NCBI RefSeq assembly: GCF_000308535.1
Contig: NZ_BAFW01000387.1
Coordinates: forward strand, 1 to 64,000
DNA: 64,000 bases
Direction: 5' to 3'
Origin: Nocardia cerradoensis NBRC 101014
GTDB lineage: Bacteria > Actinomycetota > Actinomycetes > Mycobacteriales > Mycobacteriaceae
Numbering within the stretch: the first letter of the stretch is position 1; the number at the start of each line of letters is the position of its first letter. The notes under the pieces were generated by a model. The model searched no databases, was not told where the DNA came from, and was given only the letters and a program-made list of their open reading frames with translations. Positions 51,018 through 60,101 of this stretch are shown piece after piece. The translations under genes and the position numbers were made by a program.

Positions 51018-53177
51018 ATGACGAAAACAATTCGCTGGGAACAGGATTCCGACGGCATCGTCGTGCTGATCCTGGACGACCCCAGCCAGGCGACCAATAC
51101 GATGAACGCCGACTTCCAGGAGTCCTTCGCTCAGACCGTGGAACGGCTGGAAGCGGAAAAGGATTCGATCACCGGCGTCGTGATCACCTCGGCGAAGAAG
51201 GCGTTCTTCGCCGGTGGTGATCTGCGGGATCTGATCCGGGCGACACCCGAGCACGCCGAGCATGTCACCGAGGCCGCCACCGCGATGAACGCGCAGCTGC
51301 GCCGACTGGAGACACTGGGCAAGCCGGTCGTCGCGGCCATCAACGGCGCGGCCCTGGGCGGCGGCTTCGAAATCGCGCTCGCGACGCATCACCGCATCGC
51401 GGCCGATGTGCGAGGCACCGTCGTCGGTCTGCCCGAAGTGACCTTCGGGTTGATGCCGGGCGCCGGCGGCGTCGTGCGCACCACCCGGCTGCTGGGGATC
51501 CGCAGCGCGACCCGGAACGTCCTGCTACAGGGACAGCGGCACGGCCCCGCGCGGGCCGCGGAACTCGGCCTCGTGGACGAGGTGGTGTCCGCGGTGGACG
51601 AACTCCTGCCCAGGGCCAAGGCGTGGATCAAGGCCGATGCCGGTGCCGGGCAGCCGTGGGACGCCGAGGGCTACCGGATTCCCGGTGGGTCGCCGACGGA
51701 TCCGGCGTTCGCCGCGCACCTCTCGAGCCTGCCCGCCAACCTGCGCAAACAGGTCAAGGGTGCGCCGCTGCCCGCACCGCGGGCGATCCTGGCCGCCGCG
51801 ATCGAGGGCGCGCAGGTGGACTTCGAGACCGCGTCGAGGATCGAGACGCGGTACTTCGTCAATGTCGTCACCGGTCAGGTCGCGAAGAATATGACCAAAG
51901 CGTTCTTCTTCGATCTGAAGCGGATCACCGCGGGTGGTTCCCGCCCCGACGGCTTCGAGAAGTACGTCCCGTGGAAGGTCGGCGTACTCGGCGCCGGAAT
52001 GATGGGGGCGGCCATCGCCTACGTGACCGCGAAGGCCGGCATCGACGTGGTGCTGAAGGACGTCTCACCGGAGAACGCCGAGAAGGGCAAGGGGTACGCG
52101 GTCGCTCTCGAGCGAAAAGCGTTGTCGCGCGGGCAAACCACACAGGAAGCGTCGGACGCGCTGCTCGCCCGGATCACGCCGACGTCCGATCCTGCCGACC
52201 TCGCCGGTGTCGATCTGGTGATCGAGGCCGTATTCGAGAGCCCGGAACTGAAGCAGAAGGTATTCGGCGAGATCGAGGAAGTCGTCGCCCCGGACGCCGT
52301 GCTCGGTTCGAACACCTCCACGCTGCCGATCACCGATCTCGCCCAGGGCGTGCGGCGACAGGACGATTTCATCGGCATCCACTTCTTCTCGCCGGTGGAC
52401 AAGATGCCGCTGGTGGAGATCATCCGTGGCGAGAAGACGTCCGACGCGACGCTGGCGAAGGTCTTCGACTATGTGCTGCGGATCGGCAAGACACCCATCG
52501 TCGTCAACGACAGTCGTGGCTTCTTCACCTCGCGCGTGATCGGCACCTTCATCTACGAGGCCGTGGCGGCGGTCGGGGAGGGGGTGGAACCCGCATCCAT
52601 CGAGCAGGCGGCCGCACAGGCCGGTTATCCGGCGCCGCCGCTGCAACTCATGGACGAGCTGACCTTGACGCTGCCCCGCAAGATCCGGCTGGAGACACGC
52701 GCCGCGGTCGAGGCCGCGGGTGGGCACTGGACCCCGCACGGCTCGGAAGCCGTCCTCGACCGCATGATCGACGAATTCGACCGCAAGGGCCGCTCCACGG
52801 GGGCCGGCTTCTACGATTACGTCGACGGGCGACGCACCGGCATCTGGCCGGGTCTGCGCGAGGCCTTCAACAGCGGCAGCACCCGGATTCCGCTCGCGGA
52901 TCTGCGCGATCGGATGCTGTTCGCCGAGGCCCTCGAAACAGTCCGGTGTTTCGACGAGGGTGTGCTGAACTCGGTGGAGGACGCCAACATCGGCTCACTG
53001 TTCGGTATCGGCTTCCCGGCGTGGACCGGCGGTGTCGTCCAGTACATCAATCAATACGAGGGTGGTTTGGCGGGTTTCGTCGCACGCGCCCGGGAATTGG
53101 CTGAACGCTATGGTGAGCATTTCCTGCCGCCGCGGTCCTTGGTGGAGAAGGCCGGCAAGGGTGAGATCTACGAGTAG
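51018..53177 (+). CDS. FadB/FadJ-type multifunctional beta-oxidation protein
   Basis: A 719-aa fusion. Residues about 1-200 are an enoyl-CoA hydratase with FFAGGDLRDL, AALGGGFEIALATHH and GLPEVTFGLMPGAGG (both catalytic Glu present). From about 315 a 3-hydroxyacyl-CoA dehydrogenase follows: GVLGAGMMGAAIAYVTAKAG, SNTSTLPITDLA and IHFFSPVDKMPLVEII, with the C-terminal helical domains to the end. It carries out the hydration and oxidation steps and hands over to the thiolase before it, as in mycobacterial FadB. ATG 4 bp after the thiolase stop with GAGGAT as ribosome site. Confidence 0.93.
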   Translation: MTKTIRWEQDSDGIVVLILDDPSQATNTMNADFQESFAQTVERLEAEKDSITGVVITSAKKAFFAGGDLRDLIRATPEHAEHVTEAATAMNAQLRRLETLGKPVVAAINGAALGGGFEIALATHHRIAADVRGTVVGLPEVTFGLMPGAGGVVRTTRLLGIRSATRNVLLQGQRHGPARAAELGLVDEVVSAVDELLPRAKAWIKADAGAGQPWDAEGYRIPGGSPTDPAFAAHLSSLPANLRKQVKGAPLPAPRAILAAAIEGAQVDFETASRIETRYFVNVVTGQVAKNMTKAFFFDLKRITAGGSRPDGFEKYVPWKVGVLGAGMMGAAIAYVTAKAGIDVVLKDVSPENAEKGKGYAVALERKALSRGQTTQEASDALLARITPTSDPADLAGVDLVIEAVFESPELKQKVFGEIEEVVAPDAVLGSNTSTLPITDLAQGVRRQDDFIGIHFFSPVDKMPLVEIIRGEKTSDATLAKVFDYVLRIGKTPIVVNDSRGFFTSRVIGTFIYEAVAAVGEGVEPASIEQAAAQAGYPAPPLQLMDELTLTLPRKIRLETRAAVEAAGGHWTPHGSEAVLDRMIDEFDRKGRSTGAGFYDYVDGRRTGIWPGLREAFNSGSTRIPLADLRDRMLFAEALETVRCFDEGVLNSVEDANIGSLFGIGFPAWTGGVVQYINQYEGGLAGFVARARELAERYGEHFLPPRSLVEKAGKGEIYE

Positions 53178-53448
53178 GCCGGCGCCGTGATCGTCACGGG
53201 TTTCATCTGGTCTTGCGTCAATTACCGGAGTCAGGGCGCGGGCATGTCGGACGGCGGAACCGCTGCGCAGCAAGCGGATTCCGCGTCCGGCTCGCGACCG
53301 GACGCCGGTGTCGAGGAGCCGAGCGCCGGGCCGCGATCCGTTCGCGGAACACAATCTCACCCCGCCGTGCCGGACCGCCGCCGCTGAGATCTGCTGCGCG
53401 CGTGGTGATTTCCTGATCCGATCGAACCAGCATAGGGAGGCGTCCACG

Positions 53449-55266
53449 GTGGGCCACTATAGGAGCAACATCCGCGACCTCGAGTTCAACCTGTTCGAGG
53501 TGCTGGGGCTCGACCGCGTTCTCGACTCGGGGGCGTTCGGCGACCTGGATGCCGACACGGTTCGCGCGATGCTGGCGGAAGCGGCGCGGCTGGCCGAAGG
53601 GCCGGTGGCGGAATCGTTCGCCGACGCGGACCGCACGCCGCCGACGTTCGATGCGGCCGCGCACGCGGTGTCGCTGCCCGCGTCGTTCGTCGAATCGACG
53701 CTGGCCTGGCGGGATGCCGGTTGGCACAAGGTCGGACTCAAACCGGAGGTCGGTGGCACTCCGGCACCCGCCGCCGTCAAGTGGGCGATCTGGGAGCTGC
53801 TGCTCGGAGCTCAACCGGCGGCCTTCGTCTACACCAGCGGACCACAGAACGCCGCGATTCTGCACGACCTGGGTAACCCCACGCAGCGGCGGTGGGCCGA
53901 ACTCGCGGCCGAGCGTGAGTGGTCCGGCACCATGGCGCTGACCGAAGCCGACGCCGGCTCCGATGTCGGAGCCGCCCGGACCACGGCGATTCCGCAGGCC
54001 GACGGCAGCTGGCATCTCGAGGGGGTGAAGCGTTTCATCACCGGCGGCGATTCCGATATCTCGGACAACATCCTGCATCTGGTCCTGGCGCGGCCCCAGG
54101 GCGCCGCGGCGGGGACCAAGGGGCTGTCGCTGTTCGTCGTACCGAAATTCCATTTCGACTCCGGCACCGGAGAACTCGGTGCCCGCAACGGCGTGTTCGT
54201 CACCGGCCTGGAGGCCAAGATGGGGCTCAAGGCGTCGGCGACCTGCGAGCTGACCTTCGGCGGCCACGGCATCCCCGCCGTGGGCTGGCTCGTCGGCGAC
54301 TCGCACACCGGCATCGCGCAGATGTTCAAGGTCATCGAATACGCGCGAATGATGGTCGGCACCAAGGCGATTGCCACCCTGTCGACCGGATATCTCAACG
54401 CACTCGCCTATGCGACGACCCGGGTGCAGGGCAGCGACCTGACCCGGATGACGGACAAGGACGCGCCTCGGGTCCCGATCACGCACCACCCCGATGTGCG
54501 GCGCGGCCTGCTGCTGCAGAAGGCCTATACGGAGGGCCTGCGCGCGCTCTACCTGTACGCGGCCGCGCATCAAGACCCGGAGTCGGCCGCGGCGGTGTCG
54601 GGAGCCGACGCCGAATCGGCCTTCGACCTCAATCACCTGTTGCTGCCGGTCGTGAAAGGTGTCGGATCCGAACGCGCATACCAGTGCCTGACCGAATCCC
54701 TGCAAACGCTCGGTGGGTCCGGCTTCCTGCAGGACTATCCGATCGAGCAGTACGTTCGCGACACCAAAATCGACTCGATATACGAGGGAACCACGGCGAT
54801 CCAGGCCCAGGACTTCATCTTTCGCAAGATCCTTCGGGACGAAGGCGTCGCATTCGACCACGTGACCGGGCAGATCGCGAAATTCCTCGCGGATGGCCCC
54901 GGCCGTCTCGACCTCGAGCGCTCGCTTCTCGCGACCGCGCTCGCCGACGTCGAGGATATGGTCGAAACCCTCACCGGCTACGCGGCCGCGGCGAAACGGG
55001 AACCCACCGCGGTGTACCGGATCGGACTGGTGTCGGTGCGGTTTCTGCTCGCCGTCGGCGACCTGCTCGTCGGCTGGCTGCTGCTGCGCCAGGCGGAGGT
55101 CGCGCTCGCCGCGATCGACGCCACCGGCAACACCCCGTTCTACGAGGGAAAGGTGGCGGCCGCGTCGTTCTTCGCGAAGAACGTGCTGCCGGGACTCGGC
55201 GAGGTGCGCACCATCGTCCGCGACGTCGACCCCGACGTCATGACTCTCGACGAGTCGATCTTCTGA
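53449..55266 (+). CDS. acyl-CoA dehydrogenase, FadE5-like
   Basis: A 605-aa enzyme like mycobacterial FadE5 (611 aa), from its opening VGHYRSNIRDLEFNLFEVLG to the long C-terminal extension. FAD motifs are MALTEADAGSDVGAARTTAI and KRFITGGDSDISDNILHLVL; the catalytic region is IDSIYEGTTAIQAQDFIFRK, where the Glu of YEGTT is the usual base. FadE5 enzymes accept a wide range of chain lengths. GTG at 53449 with AGGGAGG 8 nt upstream. A gap of about 270 bp before it holds no gene; it may have a weak promoter of its own, but no operator is present. Last gene of the operon, followed by a hairpin. Confidence 0.93.
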   Translation: MGHYRSNIRDLEFNLFEVLGLDRVLDSGAFGDLDADTVRAMLAEAARLAEGPVAESFADADRTPPTFDAAAHAVSLPASFVESTLAWRDAGWHKVGLKPEVGGTPAPAAVKWAIWELLLGAQPAAFVYTSGPQNAAILHDLGNPTQRRWAELAAEREWSGTMALTEADAGSDVGAARTTAIPQADGSWHLEGVKRFITGGDSDISDNILHLVLARPQGAAAGTKGLSLFVVPKFHFDSGTGELGARNGVFVTGLEAKMGLKASATCELTFGGHGIPAVGWLVGDSHTGIAQMFKVIEYARMMVGTKAIATLSTGYLNALAYATTRVQGSDLTRMTDKDAPRVPITHHPDVRRGLLLQKAYTEGLRALYLYAAAHQDPESAAAVSGADAESAFDLNHLLLPVVKGVGSERAYQCLTESLQTLGGSGFLQDYPIEQYVRDTKIDSIYEGTTAIQAQDFIFRKILRDEGVAFDHVTGQIAKFLADGPGRLDLERSLLATALADVEDMVETLTGYAAAAKREPTAVYRIGLVSVRFLLAVGDLLVGWLLLRQAEVALAAIDATGNTPFYEGKVAAASFFAKNVLPGLGEVRTIVRDVDPDVMTLDESIF

Positions 55267-55280
55267 CCGCGTGCCCGCAT

Positions 55281-55307
55281 ATTCGATGCATCGATTGTGC
55301 ATCGAAT
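55281..55307. terminator. inverted repeat at the end of the main operon
   Basis: ATTCGATGCA (55281-55290) and TGCATCGAAT (55298-55307) with a 7-nt loop. It lies 15 bp after the FadE5-like stop and before a convergent gene. AT-rich and short, but perfectly placed. Confidence 0.55.
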
Positions 55308-55336
55308 CGAATCGGGTGGGTACAGCCGGGGCGTTC

Positions 55337-55939
55337 TCACGACATCAGACTCAGCAGGCCCAGCTGCGGTTCCAGTGCGCCGTCCTGCCCGAGAGCACGG
55401 AAATCCGCCGCCACGGCCTCGAGTTCGAGGCGGCCCGCGCGCACCGCGCGGTAACGCAGGAACGACCAGACGAAGACGTCGAGATTGTCGAAGCGGGTGC
55501 CGCCCTCGAGGACCTCCTCCTCGTGAAACCACAGTGCCACTTGACCATTGGTGAGCACACAGAACAGATTTCCGCCGCCGTCGGCACCCACGGAGAAGAC
55601 GTCGGCGTCGGTGAGTTCGGTGGTGTAGTCCGCGTCGAGGATGCCGCACTCGTTGCCGGCGAAGTCGAAGGCGTAGGACCAGTCGAAGATGTCGAGAAAC
55701 TGCGGCATCACCCCCGAACGCACCCGGGCGTCCAGCGCGGCCAGTGCGGCCGCGTCCGCCGGGGCCAGCCGGGCGAGAAACGGTGTCGCCGAACGGGTCT
55801 GCTCGGGCACCACCACAGGTTCGGCGTCGGGAAACCAGCGGCTCAGATCGGCGTCGAGGCCACTGTCGACGTAGCCGATCAGATCGGCGGGAGAAAGCGT
55901 CACCGGGCGATCGTAGAGTGCGCCAACAGAATTGGCCAT
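55337..55939 (-). CDS. SMI1/KNR4 (SUKH)-like protein
   Basis: About 200 aa. The central part (FAFDFAGNEC then DADVFSVGADGGGNLFCVLT, NGQVALWFHEEE) has the layout of the SUKH fold, in which DGGGN is the family's signature turn and a conserved acidic or aromatic strand follows. SUKH proteins often act as immunity proteins to secreted toxins, but here no toxin gene is near, so an orphan housekeeping or immunity role is equally likely. Start ATG at 55939; upstream reading in the same frame looks non-coding. Confidence 0.55.
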   Translation of the reverse strand: MANSVGALYDRPVTLSPADLIGYVDSGLDADLSRWFPDAEPVVVPEQTRSATPFLARLAPADAAALAALDARVRSGVMPQFLDIFDWSYAFDFAGNECGILDADYTTELTDADVFSVGADGGGNLFCVLTNGQVALWFHEEEVLEGGTRFDNLDVFVWSFLRYRAVRAGRLELEAVAADFRALGQDGALEPQLGLLSLMS

Positions 55940-56101
55940 GTCCGCCGGGCTGCGGACGATCTCGAGCCGCGGGTGTAGCTGCAGTCGTCGTTCGTCGGCA
56001 GCGTGGCCGTGCCGGCGGCAGCTGTGACGGCGAACACCGGGGCCGCCGCCGGGCCCGGCTCGGTGGCACCGTGGCGTGGCCGACCGGGGCAGAATAGGAG
56101 C

Positions 56102-56392
56102 ATGGCAAAGGCAACGATCAACGGTGTCACCATCGCGGAGTCCGACCACTACGAAACAGTGGAGGGCAATATCTACTTCCCGCCGGAGTCGATCAAGCAG
56201 GAGTACTTCACGCCCACCGACACGCACACCATCTGCCCGTGGAAGGGGCGTGCGAGCTACTACACCGTGGATGTCGGTGACGGAAACCCTCTCGTCGACG
56301 CCGCATGGTATTACCCCGAGGCGAAGCGGGCAGCGGCCAACATCGAAGGCCACGTCGCGTTCTACAAGAACAAGGTCTCCATCCACGAATGA
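56102..56392 (+). CDS. DUF427 domain protein
   Basis: A 96-aa protein of the DUF427 family: TINGVTIAESDHYETVEGNI, YFPPESIKQEYFTPTDTHTI, CPWKGRASYYTVDVGDG and AAWYYPEAKRAAANIEGHVA. The conserved W-K-G and YYP motifs are all present. The function is unknown; it is a soluble single-domain protein. It lies between the SUKH-like and hydrolase genes, both on the other strand. Confidence 0.92.
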   Translation: MAKATINGVTIAESDHYETVEGNIYFPPESIKQEYFTPTDTHTICPWKGRASYYTVDVGDGNPLVDAAWYYPEAKRAAANIEGHVAFYKNKVSIHE

Positions 56393-56505
56393 CTCCGGCG
56401 GGCGAACGACAGAGGTCGGCGAACTGATCGATCCGGAATCGCCGGTCGCCTGGGTCCCTGTCACCAGGCGACGCGGTGCCCGCTTCGGATTACCGGACCT
56501 CGAAG

Positions 56506-57297
56506 TCAGCTCGGCAGCGATTGTGAGAGGAACTTCAGCAGGTGCGGTTCGACGGCGGCCGCATCGGTGAGCGACAGGAAGTGCGCGCCGCCGTCGATGA
56601 TCACCGGCGGCCCGGCGTTCGGCAGTGCCGCGGCCAACTCGACGGCGCGGTCGACCGGATAGGCGGCGTCCGCCGAGCCGTGCAGAACCAGGGCGGGGCA
56701 GTCGATCGCGGATGCCCGGTCGAGGATGCCGTCCCGCTCGACCAGTGGGGTCAGGACGCGGTCGATATGATCTCCGGAAAGCGTGCGCCACTTGGCCTGC
56801 CACTCGGTTGCGTCGTGCCGGCCCAGGCAGATGGCGGCGTTCATATCGAGCAGGTCCTGCGTGGGACCGAGTTGCCGCCATGCGGCAGCGGCCTGCCGGT
56901 AGGCGTCGGCGACCTGCGGGTCCTCGGCGGCGCCCGACGTTCCGAGCAACACCAGCGCGGCCACCCGGTCCGGTGCCAGGAGGGCCATGCGCAAACCGAT
57001 GAACCCACCCTGACTCGTACCCAGCACCGCGCACCGAGCGATTCCGAGGTGGTCGAGCAATCCGAGTGCGTCGCGGGCCACGTCCCAATAGGTGAAGGGG
57101 CTGTCGGCAGGCGTTTCGCCGTGGCCGCGTTCGTCCATGGCGATCAACCGGTAGGACTGGCCGAGCGAACGCACCTGCGGGGCGAACATGTCCGCGTCCA
57201 TCAGGTAGCTGTGCAACAGCAGCACGGCCGGGCCGGAACCGCCGTGGTCGATGTAGCTGACGACTTGGCCGCTGTCGAGCGTCATCGCTGTCCGCAT
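56506..57297 (-). CDS. alpha/beta hydrolase
   Basis: A 263-aa hydrolase of the esterase/haloperoxidase-like type: LLLHSYLMDADMFAPQVRSL, AMDERGHGETPADSPFTYWD, GTSQGGFIGLRMALL with the nucleophilic Ser, LVLHGSADAAYPVDRAVELA with the acid, and GGAHFLSLTDA with the His. Lengths fit a complete enzyme. The position is outside the regulon, with no operator nearby. Two starts (57297 and 57285) are possible. Substrate unknown. Confidence 0.87.
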   Translation of the reverse strand: MRTAMTLDSGQVVSYIDHGGSGPAVLLLHSYLMDADMFAPQVRSLGQSYRLIAMDERGHGETPADSPFTYWDVARDALGLLDHLGIARCAVLGTSQGGFIGLRMALLAPDRVAALVLLGTSGAAEDPQVADAYRQAAAAWRQLGPTQDLLDMNAAICLGRHDATEWQAKWRTLSGDHIDRVLTPLVERDGILDRASAIDCPALVLHGSADAAYPVDRAVELAAALPNAGPPVIIDGGAHFLSLTDAAAVEPHLLKFLSQSLPS

Positions 57298-57558
57298 GGC
57301 GCGCAGTCTATTAAGAGAGCGATACCAGGTCTTCGCCACCGATGGGGATGGTGGAAGCGATTCCGCTGATCGTCGGTATTCGCGCGCAATTCGCCGCTGA
57401 GGCCGACTGCGATCGGGCCGGATTTCTGCCGGCAGCGGGGGAGTGCGTGGTTGAATTCTGCCCAGCGCATGGGATCGCGAGGTGGCTGTCCTGCGCGACG
57501 AGCTGCGTGGCCGGATCTCGCCCCGGGCGGCGAACGAGACCGAGGAGAGAGGTGCCGG

Positions 57559-58497
57559 ATGGCCGAGCCCGAGATCGAGTTTCCAGAAGGACCGGCCGCC
57601 GACCGACCCGGTCTCGACGATCGACCTGCAGGACCCGCAGTGCGCGTCCGGGCCGAGCATTTCCACACGATCTACGACCCGAGCGTCGGCGAGCCGCAGC
57701 CGTGGTACATCAACGACCACACCATCATTCGCGACGAATCGGGCCGCTGGCACCTGTTCGGCATCACCCACGCCGAGCCGGCGGATCCTTTCGACGAAAT
57801 CGAATTCGCGCACGCCGGCGCCGACGACTTGCACGGCCCGTGGACCAAACACCCGCCGGCGCTTACCGTGGACCGCGACTACGGCGAGACGCACCTGTGG
57901 GCGCCGTACGTGATCCGCGCCGACGGGCGCTACCACATGTTCTATGCGGGTGGCGGTGATGATCGCACGGCGGCGGCGATCTGCGTGGCCACCTCCGACG
58001 ACCTGTTCGGGTGGACCCGCGAGCCGGCCGGGCCGGTGTTTCGCGACGGATACGACGCCCGCGATCCCATGGTCGCGTGGATCGACGGCCACTGGGTGAT
58101 GTACTACGCCGCGACGAGTTCGCCGACGGGTGGCAACTATGTGGTCGCGTACCGCACGAGTACCGATCTTCGCACGTGGAGCGAGCGGCGGATCGCGTTC
58201 ACCGACCCGGCCCGGGGCACCGAGGCCGGCAACACCGAATCGCCATTCGTGTTGTCCCACAACGGTTCCTGGTATCTGTTCATCGGCCCGCGGCCCGATT
58301 ACGTCGGGACCGACGTATTCCGCGGCGAGAGCCCCTACCACTTCCGGATCGACGACCGTGTCGGCCATATCGCCGCGCATGCCGCGGAGGTCATCGACGA
58401 CGGCGCCCTGTGGATCACCAGTTGCGGCTGGGGACAGGGTGGAGTGTCGCTCGCACGTCTCGAGATCGGGAGAACCGCACCGAAAACCGCGCCGTGA
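57559..58497 (+). CDS. five-bladed beta-propeller glycoside hydrolase (GH43-like)
   Basis: A 312-aa protein of the GH43/GH32/GH68 superfamily. An Asp in YINDHTIIRDESGRWHLFG stands where the general base is expected; HLWAPYVIRADGRYHMFYAG is a typical blade; DARDPMVAWIDGHWVMYYA carries the RDP motif; and NTESPFVLSHNGSWYLFIG supplies the acid Glu. There is no signal peptide, so it is probably intracellular and acts on short arabino- or fructo-saccharides. ATG at 57559 follows GAGGAGAGAGG. First of a run of sugar genes to the window end. Confidence 0.82.
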   Translation: MAEPEIEFPEGPAADRPGLDDRPAGPAVRVRAEHFHTIYDPSVGEPQPWYINDHTIIRDESGRWHLFGITHAEPADPFDEIEFAHAGADDLHGPWTKHPPALTVDRDYGETHLWAPYVIRADGRYHMFYAGGGDDRTAAAICVATSDDLFGWTREPAGPVFRDGYDARDPMVAWIDGHWVMYYAATSSPTGGNYVVAYRTSTDLRTWSERRIAFTDPARGTEAGNTESPFVLSHNGSWYLFIGPRPDYVGTDVFRGESPYHFRIDDRVGHIAAHAAEVIDDGALWITSCGWGQGGVSLARLEIGRTAPKTAP

Positions 58498-58686
58498 GTG
58501 ATATCTCTAGTGGTGCGAGCGCGGCCCGAGGGCGGCGTTGCCACGAGTGCCGTGCGGACACCGCCGTCGGATACCGCGGTGGAAGCGCAGTCCGGAGGCG
58601 GCTGCGCGCGTAACCACGGAGGGCTGTGCGTACACCGCCATCCGGCAGCGAGTAGTCCGACCGTTCGTCTCTTGGAGGGATCCGGC
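58498..58686. other. short spacer in the sugar cluster
   Basis: 189 bp with no protein-like frame and no clear operator. It may hold a promoter for the isomerase gene. Confidence 0.3.
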
Positions 58687-60099
58687 GTGGCACGTATCGG
58701 TGTGATCAGCATTTCCGACGGACGCGACTATGTGCACGACGGCATAGCCGAGTTCATCCGTACCAACGAAGACCGGCTCGTCGCCGAATTGACCTCCGCC
58801 GGACACGAGGTGGTGCGCGGCTCGGCGCCGGTCAGCACCAACACCCTCGCTGTGTCGGTGGCCCGCGAAGTCGCCTCGGCCGGAGTCGATCTCACGGTGC
58901 TGCACTACGCGGTCTGGGCCTTCCCGCACTTCACGATGCTCGTCCAGGGAGCGACGCCGGGAGCACTGCTGTTGCTGTCCAATATCGATCCGGTTCAGCC
59001 CGGAATGGTCGGGATGCTGGCGGCCGGGGGAGCGCTGGATCAGATCGGCCGGACGCACACTCGGCTGTGGGGCGACCCGGCCGACCCGGACCTGATCGCC
59101 AAGATCGGTGTGCAGGCTTGCGCCGCGTCGGCGGTATCGAGCCTGCGCGGCTCGACGTTCGGCAGGTTCGGTGGCCGGCCGATGGGCATGAACACCGCCG
59201 TCGCGAATACCGATCAGTGGCAACGTATTTTCGGTATCGACGTCGAGGAGATCGACCAGTGGGAGATCGTGCGCCGCGCCGAACTCGCCGATGCCGCTGA
59301 GGTTTCCAAAGCCAGGGTATGGCTGGAGGAAACCACCGCGGGCGTGCACTACGACGGCGACAAACTCACTCCCGAGCTACTGGAGCGCCAGGTCCGCTCC
59401 TACCTCGCGGTGCGCGAGCTGATCGACGAATGGAATATCGACTTCTCCGGCATCAAGGGTCAGCCCGAACTCACGCAGTACTTCGCCACGATGGACATCA
59501 CCGAGGCGTTCCTCAACGACCCGTACGACTGGAACGGTCCGAAACCCACGCATGTGTGCGCCACCGAGGCCGATATGGACGGTGCGCTGACCATGCAACT
59601 GTTCAAACAGATCTCGAAGACGCCGGTGTTGTTCGCCGACGTCCGCCACTATCACGCCGACCGCGATATCTGGGATCTGTGCAACTCCGGCCAGCACGCC
59701 ACCTGGTTCGCCGCCCGCAGCGACGATCCGGCGGAGAATCTGTCCCGGGTGCACCTGTATCCGGAGGTGTTCTTCTTTCCGGCAGGCGGTGCATCCGTCC
59801 ATCACCTCGCGGCGCCAGGGCAGATGACTTTCGGCCGGCTGACGCGCAACGACGGCAACTACCGCATGCAGTTGATGCTCGGTGACTTCGAGACCTACGA
59901 CGACGCCACCAACGACGAGTTGATGAACCAGTCGACCCGCGAATGGCCGCACGCGTTCGCGCGTCTGGATGCTCGGGCCGAAGATTTCCTGTCCCGGTTC
60001 GGCGCCAACCACATCCACGCCGTACCCGGTGACCATCGCGCGACAGTGCGCGCCGCGTGCGATCTGCTCGGCGTCACCGTGGACGAATTCGGTCGGTGA
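58687..60099 (+). CDS. L-fucose/L-arabinose isomerase-family protein
   Basis: A 470-aa protein of the fucose/arabinose isomerase fold. It opens RIGVISISDGRDYVHDGIAE, has LLLLSNIDPVQPGMVGMLAA, and near residue 300 reads THVCATEADMDGALTMQLFK with PVLFADVRHYH, the Glu and Asp that should bind the metal. L-fucose isomerases also convert D-arabinose to D-ribulose, and this protein is followed by a sugar kinase 2 bp after its stop, so aldose-ketose isomerisation before phosphorylation is the likely job. GTG with GGAGG upstream. Confidence 0.8.
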   Translation: MARIGVISISDGRDYVHDGIAEFIRTNEDRLVAELTSAGHEVVRGSAPVSTNTLAVSVAREVASAGVDLTVLHYAVWAFPHFTMLVQGATPGALLLLSNIDPVQPGMVGMLAAGGALDQIGRTHTRLWGDPADPDLIAKIGVQACAASAVSSLRGSTFGRFGGRPMGMNTAVANTDQWQRIFGIDVEEIDQWEIVRRAELADAAEVSKARVWLEETTAGVHYDGDKLTPELLERQVRSYLAVRELIDEWNIDFSGIKGQPELTQYFATMDITEAFLNDPYDWNGPKPTHVCATEADMDGALTMQLFKQISKTPVLFADVRHYHADRDIWDLCNSGQHATWFAARSDDPAENLSRVHLYPEVFFFPAGGASVHHLAAPGQMTFGRLTRNDGNYRMQLMLGDFETYDDATNDELMNQSTREWPHAFARLDARAEDFLSRFGANHIHAVPGDHRATVRAACDLLGVTVDEFGR

Positions 60100-60101
60100 C
60101 C

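Noticed and set aside
53063..53075. TTTGGCGGG within the FadB-type gene
   Set aside because: Single copy inside a coding region with no partner at 32 bp.
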